A stretch of 60,729 bases of DNA from NCBI GenBank assembly GCA_036824045.1, contig DAITAZ010000023.1, positions 1 through 60,729 on the forward strand, read 5' to 3'. Source of the DNA: DAITAZ01 sp036824045. Its GTDB lineage: Bacteria > Pseudomonadota > Gammaproteobacteria > Burkholderiales > Rhodocyclaceae. Made by a program: the position numbers and the translations under genes. The notes under the pieces are model-generated. The model saw only the letters and a program-made list of their open reading frames with translations. It did no database searches and was not told the DNA's origin. Position 1 is the first letter of the stretch; each line of letters starts with the position of its first letter. Shown here one piece after another: positions 53,004 through 60,729 of the stretch.

Positions 53004-53043
53004 GATAATTCATAATTATCCGAGAACGCCCTGCCCTTGGCAA
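53004..53043 (-). promoter_or_regulatory. bioB promoter with overlapping palindromic operator
   Basis: On the minus strand TTGCCA (53038-53043) and GATAAT (53015-53020) are 17 bp apart, both 5/6 matches. The -10 is the right arm of a perfect 7-bp palindrome, GATAATT-CAT-AATTATC (53004-53020), that also covers the predicted start. This looks like a repressor site controlling biotin genes. It does not match the E. coli BirA operator; it is AT-rich like BioR sites but not identical. Confidence 0.6.
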
Positions 53044-53050
53044 ACCAACC

Positions 53051-53815
53051 GTGGCCGCTCTGCCCCGCCCACCCACACCCCCTCGCGCGCACCGCTCCTG
53101 GTGGCGGGCGCTGACGCCCGCCACCCTGCTTGCACGGCTGCTCCCCCAGGCGTGTTACCTGTGCGCAGCCCCTGCCGGCCGGCACGTCCTCTGCCCCGCC
53201 TGCGCGGCGGCGCTGCCCGCCCTGTCGGCGGCACGCTGCCCCTGCTGCGCCCTGCCATCGCCCGGCGGCCAACGCTGTGGCGCCTGCCTCAGCCACCCGC
53301 CCGCCTTCGATGCCACCTGGGCCGCGCTTGCCTACAGCGGCGGGGTGGAACATCTGGTGCACGGGCTGAAGTACCGCCACCGGCTGGCGCTGGCCCCGGC
53401 GCTGGGGCAGATGCTGCTGGCCACCCTGCCGGCGCCCCCGGCGCTGGACTGCCTCATTCCCCTGCCCCTGCACGCCAGCCGGCTGCGGGGGCGCGGCTTC
53501 AACCAGGCAATGGAGATCGCCCGCCCCCTGGCCCGTGCCTGGCGACTTCCCTTGTGGCCGCTGGCCGCGGTACGGGAACGGGACACCACGCCCCAGGCCA
53601 CCCTGCCCTGGAAGGCGCGGCAGGCCAACATCCGCGGCGCCTTCCGGGTGGAACGGCCGCTCACCGGCCTGCGGGTGGGCGTCGTGGACGACGTGATGAC
53701 CACCGGCGCCACGCTCCACGCCTTTGCCCAGGCGCTCAAGGACCGGGGCGCCACCCATGTCACCAACCTGGTGGTGGCCCGGACCCTGCCGGGGCACGGA
53801 CGGGAGTCCGGCTGA
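53051..53815 (+). CDS. comF: ComF family phosphoribosyltransferase-like protein
   Basis: ComF-type proteins are needed for DNA uptake in naturally competent bacteria, but many are uncharacterised. The 254-aa protein has an N-terminal double zinc finger (CYLCAAPAGRHVLCPACAA, then CPCC and CGAC) and a C-terminal phosphoribosyltransferase domain with PLPLHASRLRGRGFNQA and the PRPP loop VGVVDDVMTTGATL. GTG start at 53051. It is divergent from bioB with 68 bases between. Confidence 0.92.
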   Translation: MAALPRPPTPPRAHRSWWRALTPATLLARLLPQACYLCAAPAGRHVLCPACAAALPALSAARCPCCALPSPGGQRCGACLSHPPAFDATWAALAYSGGVEHLVHGLKYRHRLALAPALGQMLLATLPAPPALDCLIPLPLHASRLRGRGFNQAMEIARPLARAWRLPLWPLAAVRERDTTPQATLPWKARQANIRGAFRVERPLTGLRVGVVDDVMTTGATLHAFAQALKDRGATHVTNLVVARTLPGHGRESG

Positions 53816-53866
53816 GGGTGTGAGGACATCCCTGCGGGGAATGGCGGGGGCGCATCCGGCCGGGCT

Positions 53867-55165
53867 TCAGGCACCGATCAGGATGGCGCGGAAATCGTTC
53901 ACATTGGTCAGGGTCGGCCCGGTGACGATGGAATCCCCCAGGGCAGCAAAAAAGCCGTGGCTGTCGTTGTCTGTCAGCATCGCCAGCGGGTCCAGTCCCA
54001 GCGCCCGGGCGCGGGCGAGGGTATCCGGCCCCAGGCGGGCGCCGGCGATCTCCCGGGCGCCATCCACCCCGTCCGTATCCGCCGCCAGGGCGTGGATGCG
54101 CGGGTGGCCGCGCAGGGCCAGCGCCAGCGCGTGCAGGAATTCCACATTGCGCCCGCCGGCCCCCTGCCCTCGCACCGTCACCGTGGTTTCGCCGCCGGAG
54201 AGCAGCACGCAGGGCGGAGCAAAGGGCTGGCCCCGGTCCGCCACCTGGCGGGCGATGGCAGCCAGGGCCCGGGCCACTTCCCGGGCTTCGCCCTCGATGG
54301 CGTCGGACAGGATGTGCGCAGTCCACCCCAGCGCCCGCGCCTGGGACGCGGCCGCCTCCAGCGCCGATTGCGGGGTGGCGATCAGATGCGCCTCGCCCCC
54401 GGCGAAGGCCGGGTGGCCGGGCTTGGGCGTTTCCCCGCGGCCGCTTTCCAGGTGGGCGCGCACGGCCAGCGGCGCCGGGATGCCGTAGCGGGTCAGCACC
54501 GCCAGGGCGTCGGCGCAGGTGGTCGGGTCCGGCAGGGTGGGGCCGGAGGCGATCACCGCCGGGTCGTCCCCCGGCACGTCGGAAATCAGCAGGGTTAGCA
54601 CCCGGGCCGGCTGGCAGGCCAGGGCCAACCGGCCGCCCTTGATGGCGGACAGGTGCTTGCGCACGCAGTTGATCTCGTGGATGGACGCCCCGCTCGCAAG
54701 CAGCGCCCGGCTCACCGCCTGCTTGTCGGCAAGGGTGAGGCCTTCGCCCGGTAATGCCAGCAGGGCCGAACCACCGCCGGAGATGAGGCCGATCACCAGA
54801 TCGTCCGCGGTCAGCCCGCGCACCGCTTCGCCCAGCATGCGGCGGGCCGCGGTCTGGCCGGCGGCGTCCGGCACCGGGTGTGCCGCCTCCACCACCTCCA
54901 CCCGCTGGCAGGGCACGCCGTGGCCGTAGCGGGTCACCACCAGGCCGGAAAACCGGGCCGGATCGCCCGGCCAGTGGCGCTCCAGCGCCTGGGCCATGGC
55001 GGCGCTGGCCTTGCCGGCCCCCAGCACCACCACCCGCCCCCGGGCGGCAAGCGGATGGCGGGCCAGGAAGGCCGCCACACAAGGCTCCGGCCGGGAGGCG
55101 GCCAAGGCGGCGGCAAACAGCGCCTCCAGCACGGCAGCGGGGCTGGGCCGGGCGGCTGTGCTCAC
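53867..55165 (-). CDS. Glycerate 2-kinase (MOFRL/GckA family)
   Basis: This enzyme phosphorylates D-glycerate at carbon 2, feeding it into glycolysis. The 432-aa protein has the N-terminal VVLGAGKASAAMAQAL and VIGLISGGGSALLALP, the NCVRKHLSAIKGGRLA segment, and the C-terminal MOFRL motif (SGGETTVTVRGQGAGGRNVEF, TDGVDG). GTG start at 55165 overlaps the hyi stop as GTGA. It follows hyi, a partner in the glyoxylate/glycerate pathway. Confidence 0.93.
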   Translation of the reverse strand: MSTAARPSPAAVLEALFAAALAASRPEPCVAAFLARHPLAARGRVVVLGAGKASAAMAQALERHWPGDPARFSGLVVTRYGHGVPCQRVEVVEAAHPVPDAAGQTAARRMLGEAVRGLTADDLVIGLISGGGSALLALPGEGLTLADKQAVSRALLASGASIHEINCVRKHLSAIKGGRLALACQPARVLTLLISDVPGDDPAVIASGPTLPDPTTCADALAVLTRYGIPAPLAVRAHLESGRGETPKPGHPAFAGGEAHLIATPQSALEAAASQARALGWTAHILSDAIEGEAREVARALAAIARQVADRGQPFAPPCVLLSGGETTVTVRGQGAGGRNVEFLHALALALRGHPRIHALAADTDGVDGAREIAGARLGPDTLARARALGLDPLAMLTDNDSHGFFAALGDSIVTGPTLTNVNDFRAILIGA

Positions 55166-55950
55166 CGCCCCACCCCGCCCACCGCCTGCAGCCAGCCCAG
55201 GCCCGCCTCCGTGGTGCTGGCGGGGCGATACTCGCAGCCGATCCAGCCCGTGTAGCCCAGCCGGTCGATGTGGGCGAAGAGCCAGGGGAAGTTGATCTCC
55301 CCCGTGCCCGGCTCGTGCCGGCCCGGATTGTCGGCCACTTGCAGGTGGGCGATGCGCGGCAGATGGGCGGCCAGGGTGGCGCCCAGTTCGCCCTCGGTCC
55401 GCTGGGCGTGGTAGACGTCGTATTGCAGGAAAAGGTTGGGCGCGCCCACCTCGTCCAGCAGGGCCAGGGCGTCGTCGGTGCGGCTGACGAGAAAGCCCGG
55501 GATGTCCCGGGTGTTGATGGGCTCCAGCAGCAGGCGGATGTCCGCCCGGGCCAGTTCGGCCGCGGCAAAGCGCAGGTTCTCCACCAGGGTCTGCCGCGCC
55601 CGTGCGGGCTCCAGCCCCGATGGCAGCACACCGGCAATACAGTTGAGCTGCGAGCAGCCCAAGGCCTGGGCGTAGGCAATGGCCTGGGCCACCCCGGCGC
55701 GGAACTCCGCCACCCGGTCCGGCAGGCAGGCGATGCCCCGCTCGCCTCCCGCCCAATCCCCCGCCGGCAGGTTGTGCAGCACCAGCTCCAGGCCGCTGGC
55801 CTGCAGCGCCGAGGCCAGCGTTTCCTTCGGCCAGTCGTAGGGGAACTGGCACTCCACGGCCGCAAAGCCCGCCCGGGCGGCAGCGGCGAAGCGCTCCACG
55901 AACGGCAGTTCGGTGAACAACAGGGTCAGGTTGGCGGCAAAACGGGGCAT
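55162..55950 (-). CDS. hyi: Hydroxypyruvate isomerase
   Basis: Hyi interconverts hydroxypyruvate and tartronate semialdehyde. The 262-aa TIM-barrel protein of the sugar-phosphate isomerase fold shows MPRFAANLTLLFTELPFVERFAA, RLLLEPINTRDIPGFLV and FLQYDVYHAQRTEG, with TGEINFPWLF. GGAG precedes the ATG. It is coupled to the glycerate kinase gene. Usual partners glyoxylate carboligase and tartronate semialdehyde reductase are not in the window. Confidence 0.93.
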   Translation of the reverse strand: MPRFAANLTLLFTELPFVERFAAAARAGFAAVECQFPYDWPKETLASALQASGLELVLHNLPAGDWAGGERGIACLPDRVAEFRAGVAQAIAYAQALGCSQLNCIAGVLPSGLEPARARQTLVENLRFAAAELARADIRLLLEPINTRDIPGFLVSRTDDALALLDEVGAPNLFLQYDVYHAQRTEGELGATLAAHLPRIAHLQVADNPGRHEPGTGEINFPWLFAHIDRLGYTGWIGCEYRPASTTEAGLGWLQAVGGVGR

Positions 55951-56132
55951 GGCGCGCTCCGGCAGGTGCTGGTCGGGGCGCCTATGCTACACCCGGCCCG
56001 GGGGCGCAGCGGCCTGGCCACCCCGGCATCCTCCCATGGGGATTCCCCCAAGGTTTGCCCCCCGTAGCAAGCCCCCGCTCACCCGTGGAAACATGAAGCC
56101 TCCCAAGACAAACACATACCCAGGAGGTCCCC

Positions 56133-57356
56133 ATGTCACCCACCGCGCCGCCTCGCCTTACCCCCCGGCTGATCCCCTTGACCCTCAGCCTCGCCGCCCT
56201 GGGCGCCGCCCCCGCGCTGATGGCGCAATCCACGGTGGTGAAGGGGGAAGTCAGCGTTCATACACCACCCGCCAGCCAGGCCACCCGCAATGGCACAGAC
56301 TTCGGCAATGCCAAGCCTATGGCCCTGCCCCGGGCCAGCTCGGCACCCCAGACCCAGACCCGCGGCGCTGCCAGCACACCCCAGGGGAGTGCCGCCACAT
56401 TGGCCAGCCCCGGGCGCAGCGTCGGAGCGCGGGGCAACGGCAAGCAGACCCCCCAGACGCTGATCGCTCCGGCCAACCTGGCCAGCACTCAGGCAGCCAA
56501 GGCCGGCAGCGCCACCAACGGCTTGGTCCGGCCCCAGGAGTACGGCCAAAGCGGCCAGCCCTACACCACCTCCCGGGTGGACCTGGATGGCAGCGAAGTC
56601 AGCACCCTCTACCCCTACCGGGCGGCGGGCAAACTCTACTTCAACACCGGCAGCGGCAGCGCGGTGTGCTCCGCCTCACTCATCAAACCGGGCATTCTGG
56701 TCACCGCAGCCCATTGCGTGGCGGAATTTGGCGCCGGCCGCTTCTACAGCGACTTCGAGTACGTACCCGCCTTTTACCGGGGCTACGCCCCCTACGGCAC
56801 CTGGGCCGGTGCCACCGTCTATGTGCAGAGCAGCTACCTGCGGGGCACGGCCGACTGCATCAACGGCGTGGTGTGCGAGAACGACATTGCCCTCATCCGC
56901 CTGCGCGCCAAGCGGGACGAAGACGGCAAAGCCTTTTACGCCGGGCACCTGACCGGCTGGCTGGGCTACGGCTGGGACGGCTATGGCTACGCCAGCGGCG
57001 CCACCCTCATCAACCAGCTCGGTTACCCGGTCTCCCATGACTATGGAGAGATGATGCAGCGCACCGATTCTCCGGGGGTCATCGACAGCACCGTCAAATA
57101 CAACACCGTGATCGGTAGCCGCCAGACCGGCGGCTCCAGCGGCGGCCCCTGGGTGCTCAATCTGGGCGAACTGGGCACACTCAACGACACCGAAGCCGGG
57201 TTAGACGGCGGCGCCAACATCATCACCGGCGTCACCAGTTGGGGCTACACCGACGGCGTCACCAAGCAGCAAGGTGCCAGCCCCTTCCTCACCAGCAATA
57301 TCGTCCGCCTGATGGAGAAAGCCTGCCCCAGCAGCAGTTCGCCCGGCTGCCGCTGA
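56133..57356 (+). CDS. Secreted trypsin-like serine protease (S1 family)
   Basis: This exported 407-aa endopeptidase has a signal peptide (about residues 12-32, ending LMAQ), a low-complexity linker rich in Ala, Ser and Thr (about 35-130), and a chymotrypsin-fold domain. The catalytic triad is visible as VTAAHC, ENDIALIRL and TGGSSGGPW. AGGAGG precedes the ATG at 4 nt spacing, a strong ribosome binding site. The 182 bases upstream show no certain promoter. Two tandem terminators follow. Substrate and export route are unknown. Confidence 0.92.
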   Translation: MSPTAPPRLTPRLIPLTLSLAALGAAPALMAQSTVVKGEVSVHTPPASQATRNGTDFGNAKPMALPRASSAPQTQTRGAASTPQGSAATLASPGRSVGARGNGKQTPQTLIAPANLASTQAAKAGSATNGLVRPQEYGQSGQPYTTSRVDLDGSEVSTLYPYRAAGKLYFNTGSGSAVCSASLIKPGILVTAAHCVAEFGAGRFYSDFEYVPAFYRGYAPYGTWAGATVYVQSSYLRGTADCINGVVCENDIALIRLRAKRDEDGKAFYAGHLTGWLGYGWDGYGYASGATLINQLGYPVSHDYGEMMQRTDSPGVIDSTVKYNTVIGSRQTGGSSGGPWVLNLGELGTLNDTEAGLDGGANIITGVTSWGYTDGVTKQQGASPFLTSNIVRLMEKACPSSSSPGCR

Positions 57357-57371
57357 GCCCGCATACCCGCA

Positions 57372-57399
57372 GGGGGCGGCCTTCCCCCGCCCCCTTTTT
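57372..57399 (+). terminator. Terminator after serine protease
   Basis: GGGGGCGG (57372-57379) pairs with CCGCCCCC (57387-57394) and is followed by T5. It lies 15 bases after the protease stop. Confidence 0.8.
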
Positions 57400-57419
57400 C
57401 CCGCCCCGCTCCCGGAGGC

Positions 57420-57448
57420 CCGCCCAGCCTCGCCCGGGGCGGTTTTTT
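57420..57448 (+). terminator. Second, weaker terminator
   Basis: CCGCCC (57420-57425) pairs with GGGCGG (57437-57442), then T6 follows. It backs up the stronger hairpin 20 bases upstream. Confidence 0.5.
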
Positions 57449-57476
57449 CCACCTGTCGCCGCGCCGCGCGGGGCGG

Positions 57477-57755
57477 CTATTTGCCCGGACAGGGATTGAA
57501 CTCGCAATTCCTGGCCGCGTTGCGCGAGACGTAGCTCCCGTCCGGGCAACGCCGGGCATCCATGGTGCACATCAGCGGCTCGCCCCGGGGCGCGGCTGCG
57601 GCCCCCGGTGGCGGCGCTGCCGGGGCCGCAACCCCCGGTTTGGCCGGCTGGGCCACTGCCGCCGGCTCGGATTTCGGTGTGCTGCAGGCCGCCAGCCCGG
57701 TCAGCGCCAAGGCCAGGGCCAGCCAGCAGGCGCCCCGGGGTGCATGCTCGATCAT
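57477..57755 (-). CDS. Small cysteine-rich lipoprotein
   Basis: This 92-aa protein has a lipoprotein signal (TGLAAC lipobox), an Ala/Pro-rich linker, and a compact C-terminal CTMDARRCPDGSYVSRNAARN-type cysteine pattern that ends EFNPCP. The pattern of cysteines and CPDG recalls small periplasmic Cys-rich modules seen in betaproteobacteria. Function unknown. GGAG lies 7 nt before the ATG at 57755; a longer reading adds no signal. Confidence 0.75.
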   Translation of the reverse strand: MIEHAPRGACWLALALALTGLAACSTPKSEPAAVAQPAKPGVAAPAAPPPGAAAAPRGEPLMCTMDARRCPDGSYVSRNAARNCEFNPCPGK

Positions 57756-57828
57756 CGCTCGTCTCCAACAATCCGGCCCCAACCCGGAGCCGCCCCTCAT
57801 GCTACTACCATTGCCGCCAACCCGACTG

Positions 57829-57874
57829 GTGGCGTCGCCACTTCACTTGGCGAAAGCATGGGGGGAAACCCATG
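57829..57874 (+). other. Two hairpins in the leader of the 57968 lipoprotein
   Basis: A GTGGC/GCCAC hairpin (57829-57841) and a CATGGG/CCCATG hairpin with a GGGAAA loop (57857-57874) lie about 100 bases upstream of the lipoprotein start. They could belong to its 5' untranslated region or to intergenic control. I compared them with the GEMM c-di-GMP motif and do not see its conserved blocks. Confidence 0.3.
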
Positions 57875-57967
57875 TGGCCCGCCATTCATGGCTCTACGCC
57901 GCCGTGCGCACTACCCTGACAGTGCATTACAGATATGCACAACAAAACATTCTTTTGGGGAAAGACC

Positions 57968-59038
57968 ATGAAAAATTCCACCCGGCACATCCGGTCCGGG
58001 CTGCGCAGCGGCGCAGCCCTTTGCGCCCTGCTCACACTCGCGGCCTGCGGCGGCGGCGGCGGAGACACCAGCACCGGCACCGGCGGCGGCACCACCACCG
58101 TCACGCCCGCCGGAGTGGGCACCAACCTGGATGAAAACAACACGCGGGAGGTGGGCAGCTCCGCAACCAAATCCACCCTCAACCTGGGTGCGGGCAACGA
58201 CGTGGGCATCAGCGCCACCGGCGTGCAGGTAGACCAGGTGCCCATCCACGGCCTGTCGCCAGAGTTGCTGAACACGATCGTCGCCCGTGCGGACGAGCGC
58301 CTGGCCGCCCTGCCCAACCTCCCCGTCGGCGCCACTTACGCGGCCACCACCACCTGCGCCAACGGCGGCAAGGCGGGCCTGGCCTTCGATGACCCGAACA
58401 ACAACAGGACCGTGGACAAGGGCGACACCGTGGTGGTGGCCTTCAGCAACTGCCGCGAGGGCGCCCAGACCCTGGACGGCACGCTCGCGATCCACATCAC
58501 CGCGCTGACCGGCAAGCCCGGCTCCGGCAACGCCAAGGGGCGCTACCGTCTGACCTTTGACCAGGTCTTCGTCAAGATCGACGGCTTTGGCGCCATTGCC
58601 GAAAGCGGCGCGCTGGACCTGGACTTCACCGAGGCCGGTGCCGGCCGCGGCTCCGCCACCGGTTTCAGCCAGCGTTTTCACATCCTGGAGGTGGACGGCA
58701 ACGGCGCCACCCTGCGCGACAACATCCTCACCAACGCCAGTCGCAGCGAAACCTGGGACAGCAGCGGCAGGCGCACCACCACCACCATGACCCTGGAAGG
58801 CACCTGGAAGCACTACTCCGGCAGTCTGGCGGTCACCACCCTGCAGCCGGTGTTCGTCCCCCGGGGCAGCTATGTGCCCACCGCCGGCGCTATCCGCCTT
58901 GCGGCGCCCAACAGCAACGCCACCGTCACTTTCCTCACCGGCGGGGTGAAGACGGAACTGGACGGCAACAACGACGGCGCCATCGACAAGTCCTACACCC
59001 AGACCTGGAGCGAGTTCCTCGCCGATCAAGCACAGTAG
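57968..59038 (+). CDS. Lipoprotein of unknown function, 356 aa
   Basis: The 356-aa protein has a lipoprotein signal (LLTLAACGGGGG), a flexible Gly/Thr linker, and a beta-rich mature part with NLDENNTREVG, NNNRTVDKGDTVVVAFSNC and the calcium-binding-like DGNNDGAIDKS near the C-terminus. GGGGAAAG lies upstream of the ATG. I do not recognise a family. It is monocistronic, with its own leader and a terminator-like hairpin after it. The 212-base region upstream contains the two hairpins listed separately. Confidence 0.75.
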   Translation: MKNSTRHIRSGLRSGAALCALLTLAACGGGGGDTSTGTGGGTTTVTPAGVGTNLDENNTREVGSSATKSTLNLGAGNDVGISATGVQVDQVPIHGLSPELLNTIVARADERLAALPNLPVGATYAATTTCANGGKAGLAFDDPNNNRTVDKGDTVVVAFSNCREGAQTLDGTLAIHITALTGKPGSGNAKGRYRLTFDQVFVKIDGFGAIAESGALDLDFTEAGAGRGSATGFSQRFHILEVDGNGATLRDNILTNASRSETWDSSGRRTTTTMTLEGTWKHYSGSLAVTTLQPVFVPRGSYVPTAGAIRLAAPNSNATVTFLTGGVKTELDGNNDGAIDKSYTQTWSEFLADQAQ

Positions 59039-59056
59039 CCCGGCCCGCGCCAAAGT

Positions 59057-59088
59057 AAAAAAGGGCGGCCCCACACGGGACCGCCCTT
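59057..59088 (-). terminator. Terminator after trpB2, bidirectional stem
   Basis: AAGGGCGG/CCGCCCTT (59061-59068, 59081-59088) with an inner CCC/GGG extension is followed on the minus strand by six T. It ends the trpB2 transcript and may also cap the lipoprotein transcript from the other side. Confidence 0.8.
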
Positions 59089-59138
59089 CCTCCCACATCA
59101 GGCGGTAGTCTCCCCCTGCCGCCTTTGCTGCCAGTGAA

Positions 59139-60491
59139 TCAGCCGACCTGGGGCAGCCGGTGCAGCGCCGCGTCGATCGCTTCCGCCGGGTACTCGTAAT
59201 CTTCGAGTTGGCCGGCGAAGTATTTGTCGTAGGAGGCCATGTCGAAATGCCCGTGGCCGGAAAGGTTGAAGAACAGGGTCTTGGCCTCGCCCGTGGCCTT
59301 GCACTTGAGCGCCTCGTCAATGCAGGCGCGGATGGCGTGGCAGGATTCCGGCGCCGGGATGATCCCCTCCGCCCGGGCAAACTGCACCCCGGCATCAAAG
59401 GTGGCCAGTTGCGGCACCGCCACCGCCTCGATCAGCCCCTCGTGCAGCAACTGCGACACCAGCGGCGAATCCCCGTGGTAGCGCAGCCCGCCCGCGTGAA
59501 TGCCCGGCGGCACGAAATCGTGGCCCAGGGTGTACATGCGCATGATCGGCGTGTAGCCCGAGGCGTCGCCGTAGTCGTAGGCATAGTGGCCCTTGGTCAG
59601 GGTCGGGCAGGAGGTGGGCTCCACCGCCACCAGCCGCACGTCCTTGCCCGCCGCCTTGTCGGCGAGGAAGGGGAAGGCCACGCCGCCGAAGTTGGAGCCG
59701 CCGCCACAGCAGCCGAACACCACGTCCGGGTAGTCGCCAAACACCTCGAACTGCTTCTTCGCCTCCAGGCCGATCACCGTCTGGTGCAGCACCACGTGGT
59801 TCAGCACCGAGCCCAGGGCGTAGTTGGTATCCGCCCGGCCGGCGGCCTCTTCCACCGCTTCGGAAATCGCAATGCCCAGCGATCCCGGGCTGTTCGGGTC
59901 CTGCTCCAGGATCGTGCGGCCCGCCTGGGTCAGGTTGGTCGGGCTGGCAAACACCTCCGCCCCCCAGGTCTGCATCATCGAGCGGCGGAACGGTTTCTGC
60001 TCGTAGCTCACCTTTACCATGTAGATGCGCAGCTCCAGGCCGAACATCTGGCAGGCCAGCGCCAGCGAAGACCCCCACTGCCCGGCGCCGGTTTCCGTCA
60101 CCAGCCGCTTGATGCCCGCCTGCTTGTTGTAGAAAGCCTGGGGGATGGCCGAATTGGGCTTGTGGGAACCGGCGGGCGAAACGCCCTCGTACTTGTAGTA
60201 GATCTTGGCCGGCGTGCCCAGCATCTCTTCCAGCCGGGTGGCGCGGGCCAGGGGCGAAGGCCGCCAGCGCTTGTAGATCTCCCGCACCTCTTCGGGGATG
60301 GGAATCCACCGCTGTGCCGACATCTCCTGCTCCAGGATGTTGCCCGGAAAGATCGCCAACATCTTCTCCGGCCCCACCGGGTTGCCATCCGGCCCCAGGG
60401 GCGGCGCCGGCGGGTTGGGCATGTCTGCCACCACGTTGTACCAGTGGGTCGGGATGTCGTTCTCTTCCAGCAACACACGCACACGGCTCAT
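59139..60491 (-). CDS. trpB2: Tryptophan synthase beta-like protein TrpB2
   Basis: TrpB2 is a pyridoxal-phosphate enzyme of the fold-type II family, homologous to tryptophan synthase beta (TIGR01415). It can make tryptophan from indole and serine, but its natural role in non-archaeal hosts is uncertain. The 450-aa protein has the PLP lysine in AGSHKPNSAIPQ, the substrate site GAGQWGSSLALACQMF and the phosphate site CCGGGSNFGG. GAGGAG lies 8 bases before the ATG at 60491. An FNR-like site is upstream. It is not beside trpA, so it may use free indole or another substrate. Confidence 0.93.
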   Translation of the reverse strand: MSRVRVLLEENDIPTHWYNVVADMPNPPAPPLGPDGNPVGPEKMLAIFPGNILEQEMSAQRWIPIPEEVREIYKRWRPSPLARATRLEEMLGTPAKIYYKYEGVSPAGSHKPNSAIPQAFYNKQAGIKRLVTETGAGQWGSSLALACQMFGLELRIYMVKVSYEQKPFRRSMMQTWGAEVFASPTNLTQAGRTILEQDPNSPGSLGIAISEAVEEAAGRADTNYALGSVLNHVVLHQTVIGLEAKKQFEVFGDYPDVVFGCCGGGSNFGGVAFPFLADKAAGKDVRLVAVEPTSCPTLTKGHYAYDYGDASGYTPIMRMYTLGHDFVPPGIHAGGLRYHGDSPLVSQLLHEGLIEAVAVPQLATFDAGVQFARAEGIIPAPESCHAIRACIDEALKCKATGEAKTLFFNLSGHGHFDMASYDKYFAGQLEDYEYPAEAIDAALHRLPQVG

Positions 60492-60578
60492 CGTCTCTAC
60501 TCCTCCCTCACATTGTGGAATCCGGCCGCGCCCCGCGCAGCCTGTGCCCCGGTCAGCCCCGGGCAGGTGCCAGCAGGG

Positions 60579-60621
60579 AGTGTAGCCCCGGCAGCCGGGG
60601 CGCAAGAGTGATCTGGATCAA
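60579..60621 (-). promoter_or_regulatory. Predicted FNR-type activator site and -10 of trpB2
   Basis: On the minus strand TTGAT-N4-ATCAC (60608-60621) is a 9/10 match to the FNR consensus TTGAT-N4-ATCAA. A TACACT -10 (60579-60584) lies so that the start would be near 60572, which puts the box centre about 42 bases upstream. That is the class II FNR spacing. It is the only strong dyad near here. Confidence 0.5.
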
Positions 60622-60729
60622 GGGGCGGGGGGCTGGCCATCCCCACCGCCCCACCCGGTCCGCCATGGAAGATCCGGTGCCGGATGAAGCTGGAAAGCCC
60701 TGCCCCTGGGCGCACCCGGGCGGGGGCGC

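Noticed and set aside
57829..57890. Cyclic-di-GMP (GEMM) riboswitch
   Set aside because: A GAAA-containing hairpin is present, but the conserved GEMM blocks are not.
60497..60715. A 72-codon minus-strand open frame at the window edge
   Set aside because: Overlaps the trpB2 leader and FNR-like box; proline- and glycine-rich with no similarity.

Overview
The window looks like a chromosomal segment of a high-GC betaproteobacterium, roughly in the Thiobacillus/Nitrosomonadales/Rhodocyclales range. The evidence is the gene order argC / DUF6776 / bactofilin / erpA next to rplM-rpsI and ypjD | ffh, a TamA-TamB pair, a Coq7-type ubiquinone hydroxylase, and bioB-bioC with comF. I saw no tRNA, rRNA, insertion sequence, prophage or CRISPR array. 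The genus call is inference.

Layout. 1-5.8 kb (minus strand): housekeeping genes tyrS, erpA, bactofilin, DUF6776, argC, rpsI, rplM and ypjD. 5.8-8.5 kb: ffh and a Sir2-type deacetylase. 8.6-16.6 kb (plus strand): a tightly packed run of eight genes of the kind TIGRFAMs calls rSAM/selenodomain-associated, now often labelled arsenosugar-like. It holds an ArsS-family radical SAM protein, a TVP38-FAD oxidoreductase fusion, a DUF3047 protein, two small glycosyltransferases, a second TVP38 protein, an ATP-grasp enzyme and a YHS lipoprotein. 16.7-22.3 kb: egtD, senA (inverted), senB, and a SelD fused to an NAD(P)/FAD oxidoreductase (senC). Together these form a complete predicted pathway from histidine and selenide to selenoneine. 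The two blocks lie side by side and are the most interesting part of the window.

22-33.5 kb: a lytic transglycosylase with proS, then rppH. Next comes a peroxide-defence trio (rubrerythrin, Fe-S oxidoreductase, DUF3501) behind a perfect Fur-superfamily-like palindrome, followed by a CNP1-like protein, coq7 and an OsmC protein. A candidate small RNA with an anti-Shine-Dalgarno loop follows, then tfoX-like, dadA-like and cupin genes, and fbp. 33.5-42.5 kb: tamA-tamB, msrA, a DUF455 ferritin-like protein and msrP-msrQ. 42.6-50.5 kb: a small helical protein and an RbbA-type ABC export operon (outer membrane factor, HlyD, RbbA, permease) with a divergent TetR regulator and its operator.

50.5-60.7 kb: bioC-bioB with a palindrome on the bioB promoter, comF, hydroxypyruvate isomerase with glycerate 2-kinase, a secreted S1-family protease, two lipoproteins, and a TrpB2-type tryptophan synthase beta homologue behind an FNR-like box. 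GC content rises from moderate in the first 5 kb to very high afterwards. Long open frames opposite the high-GC genes are codon-bias shadows and are not listed.
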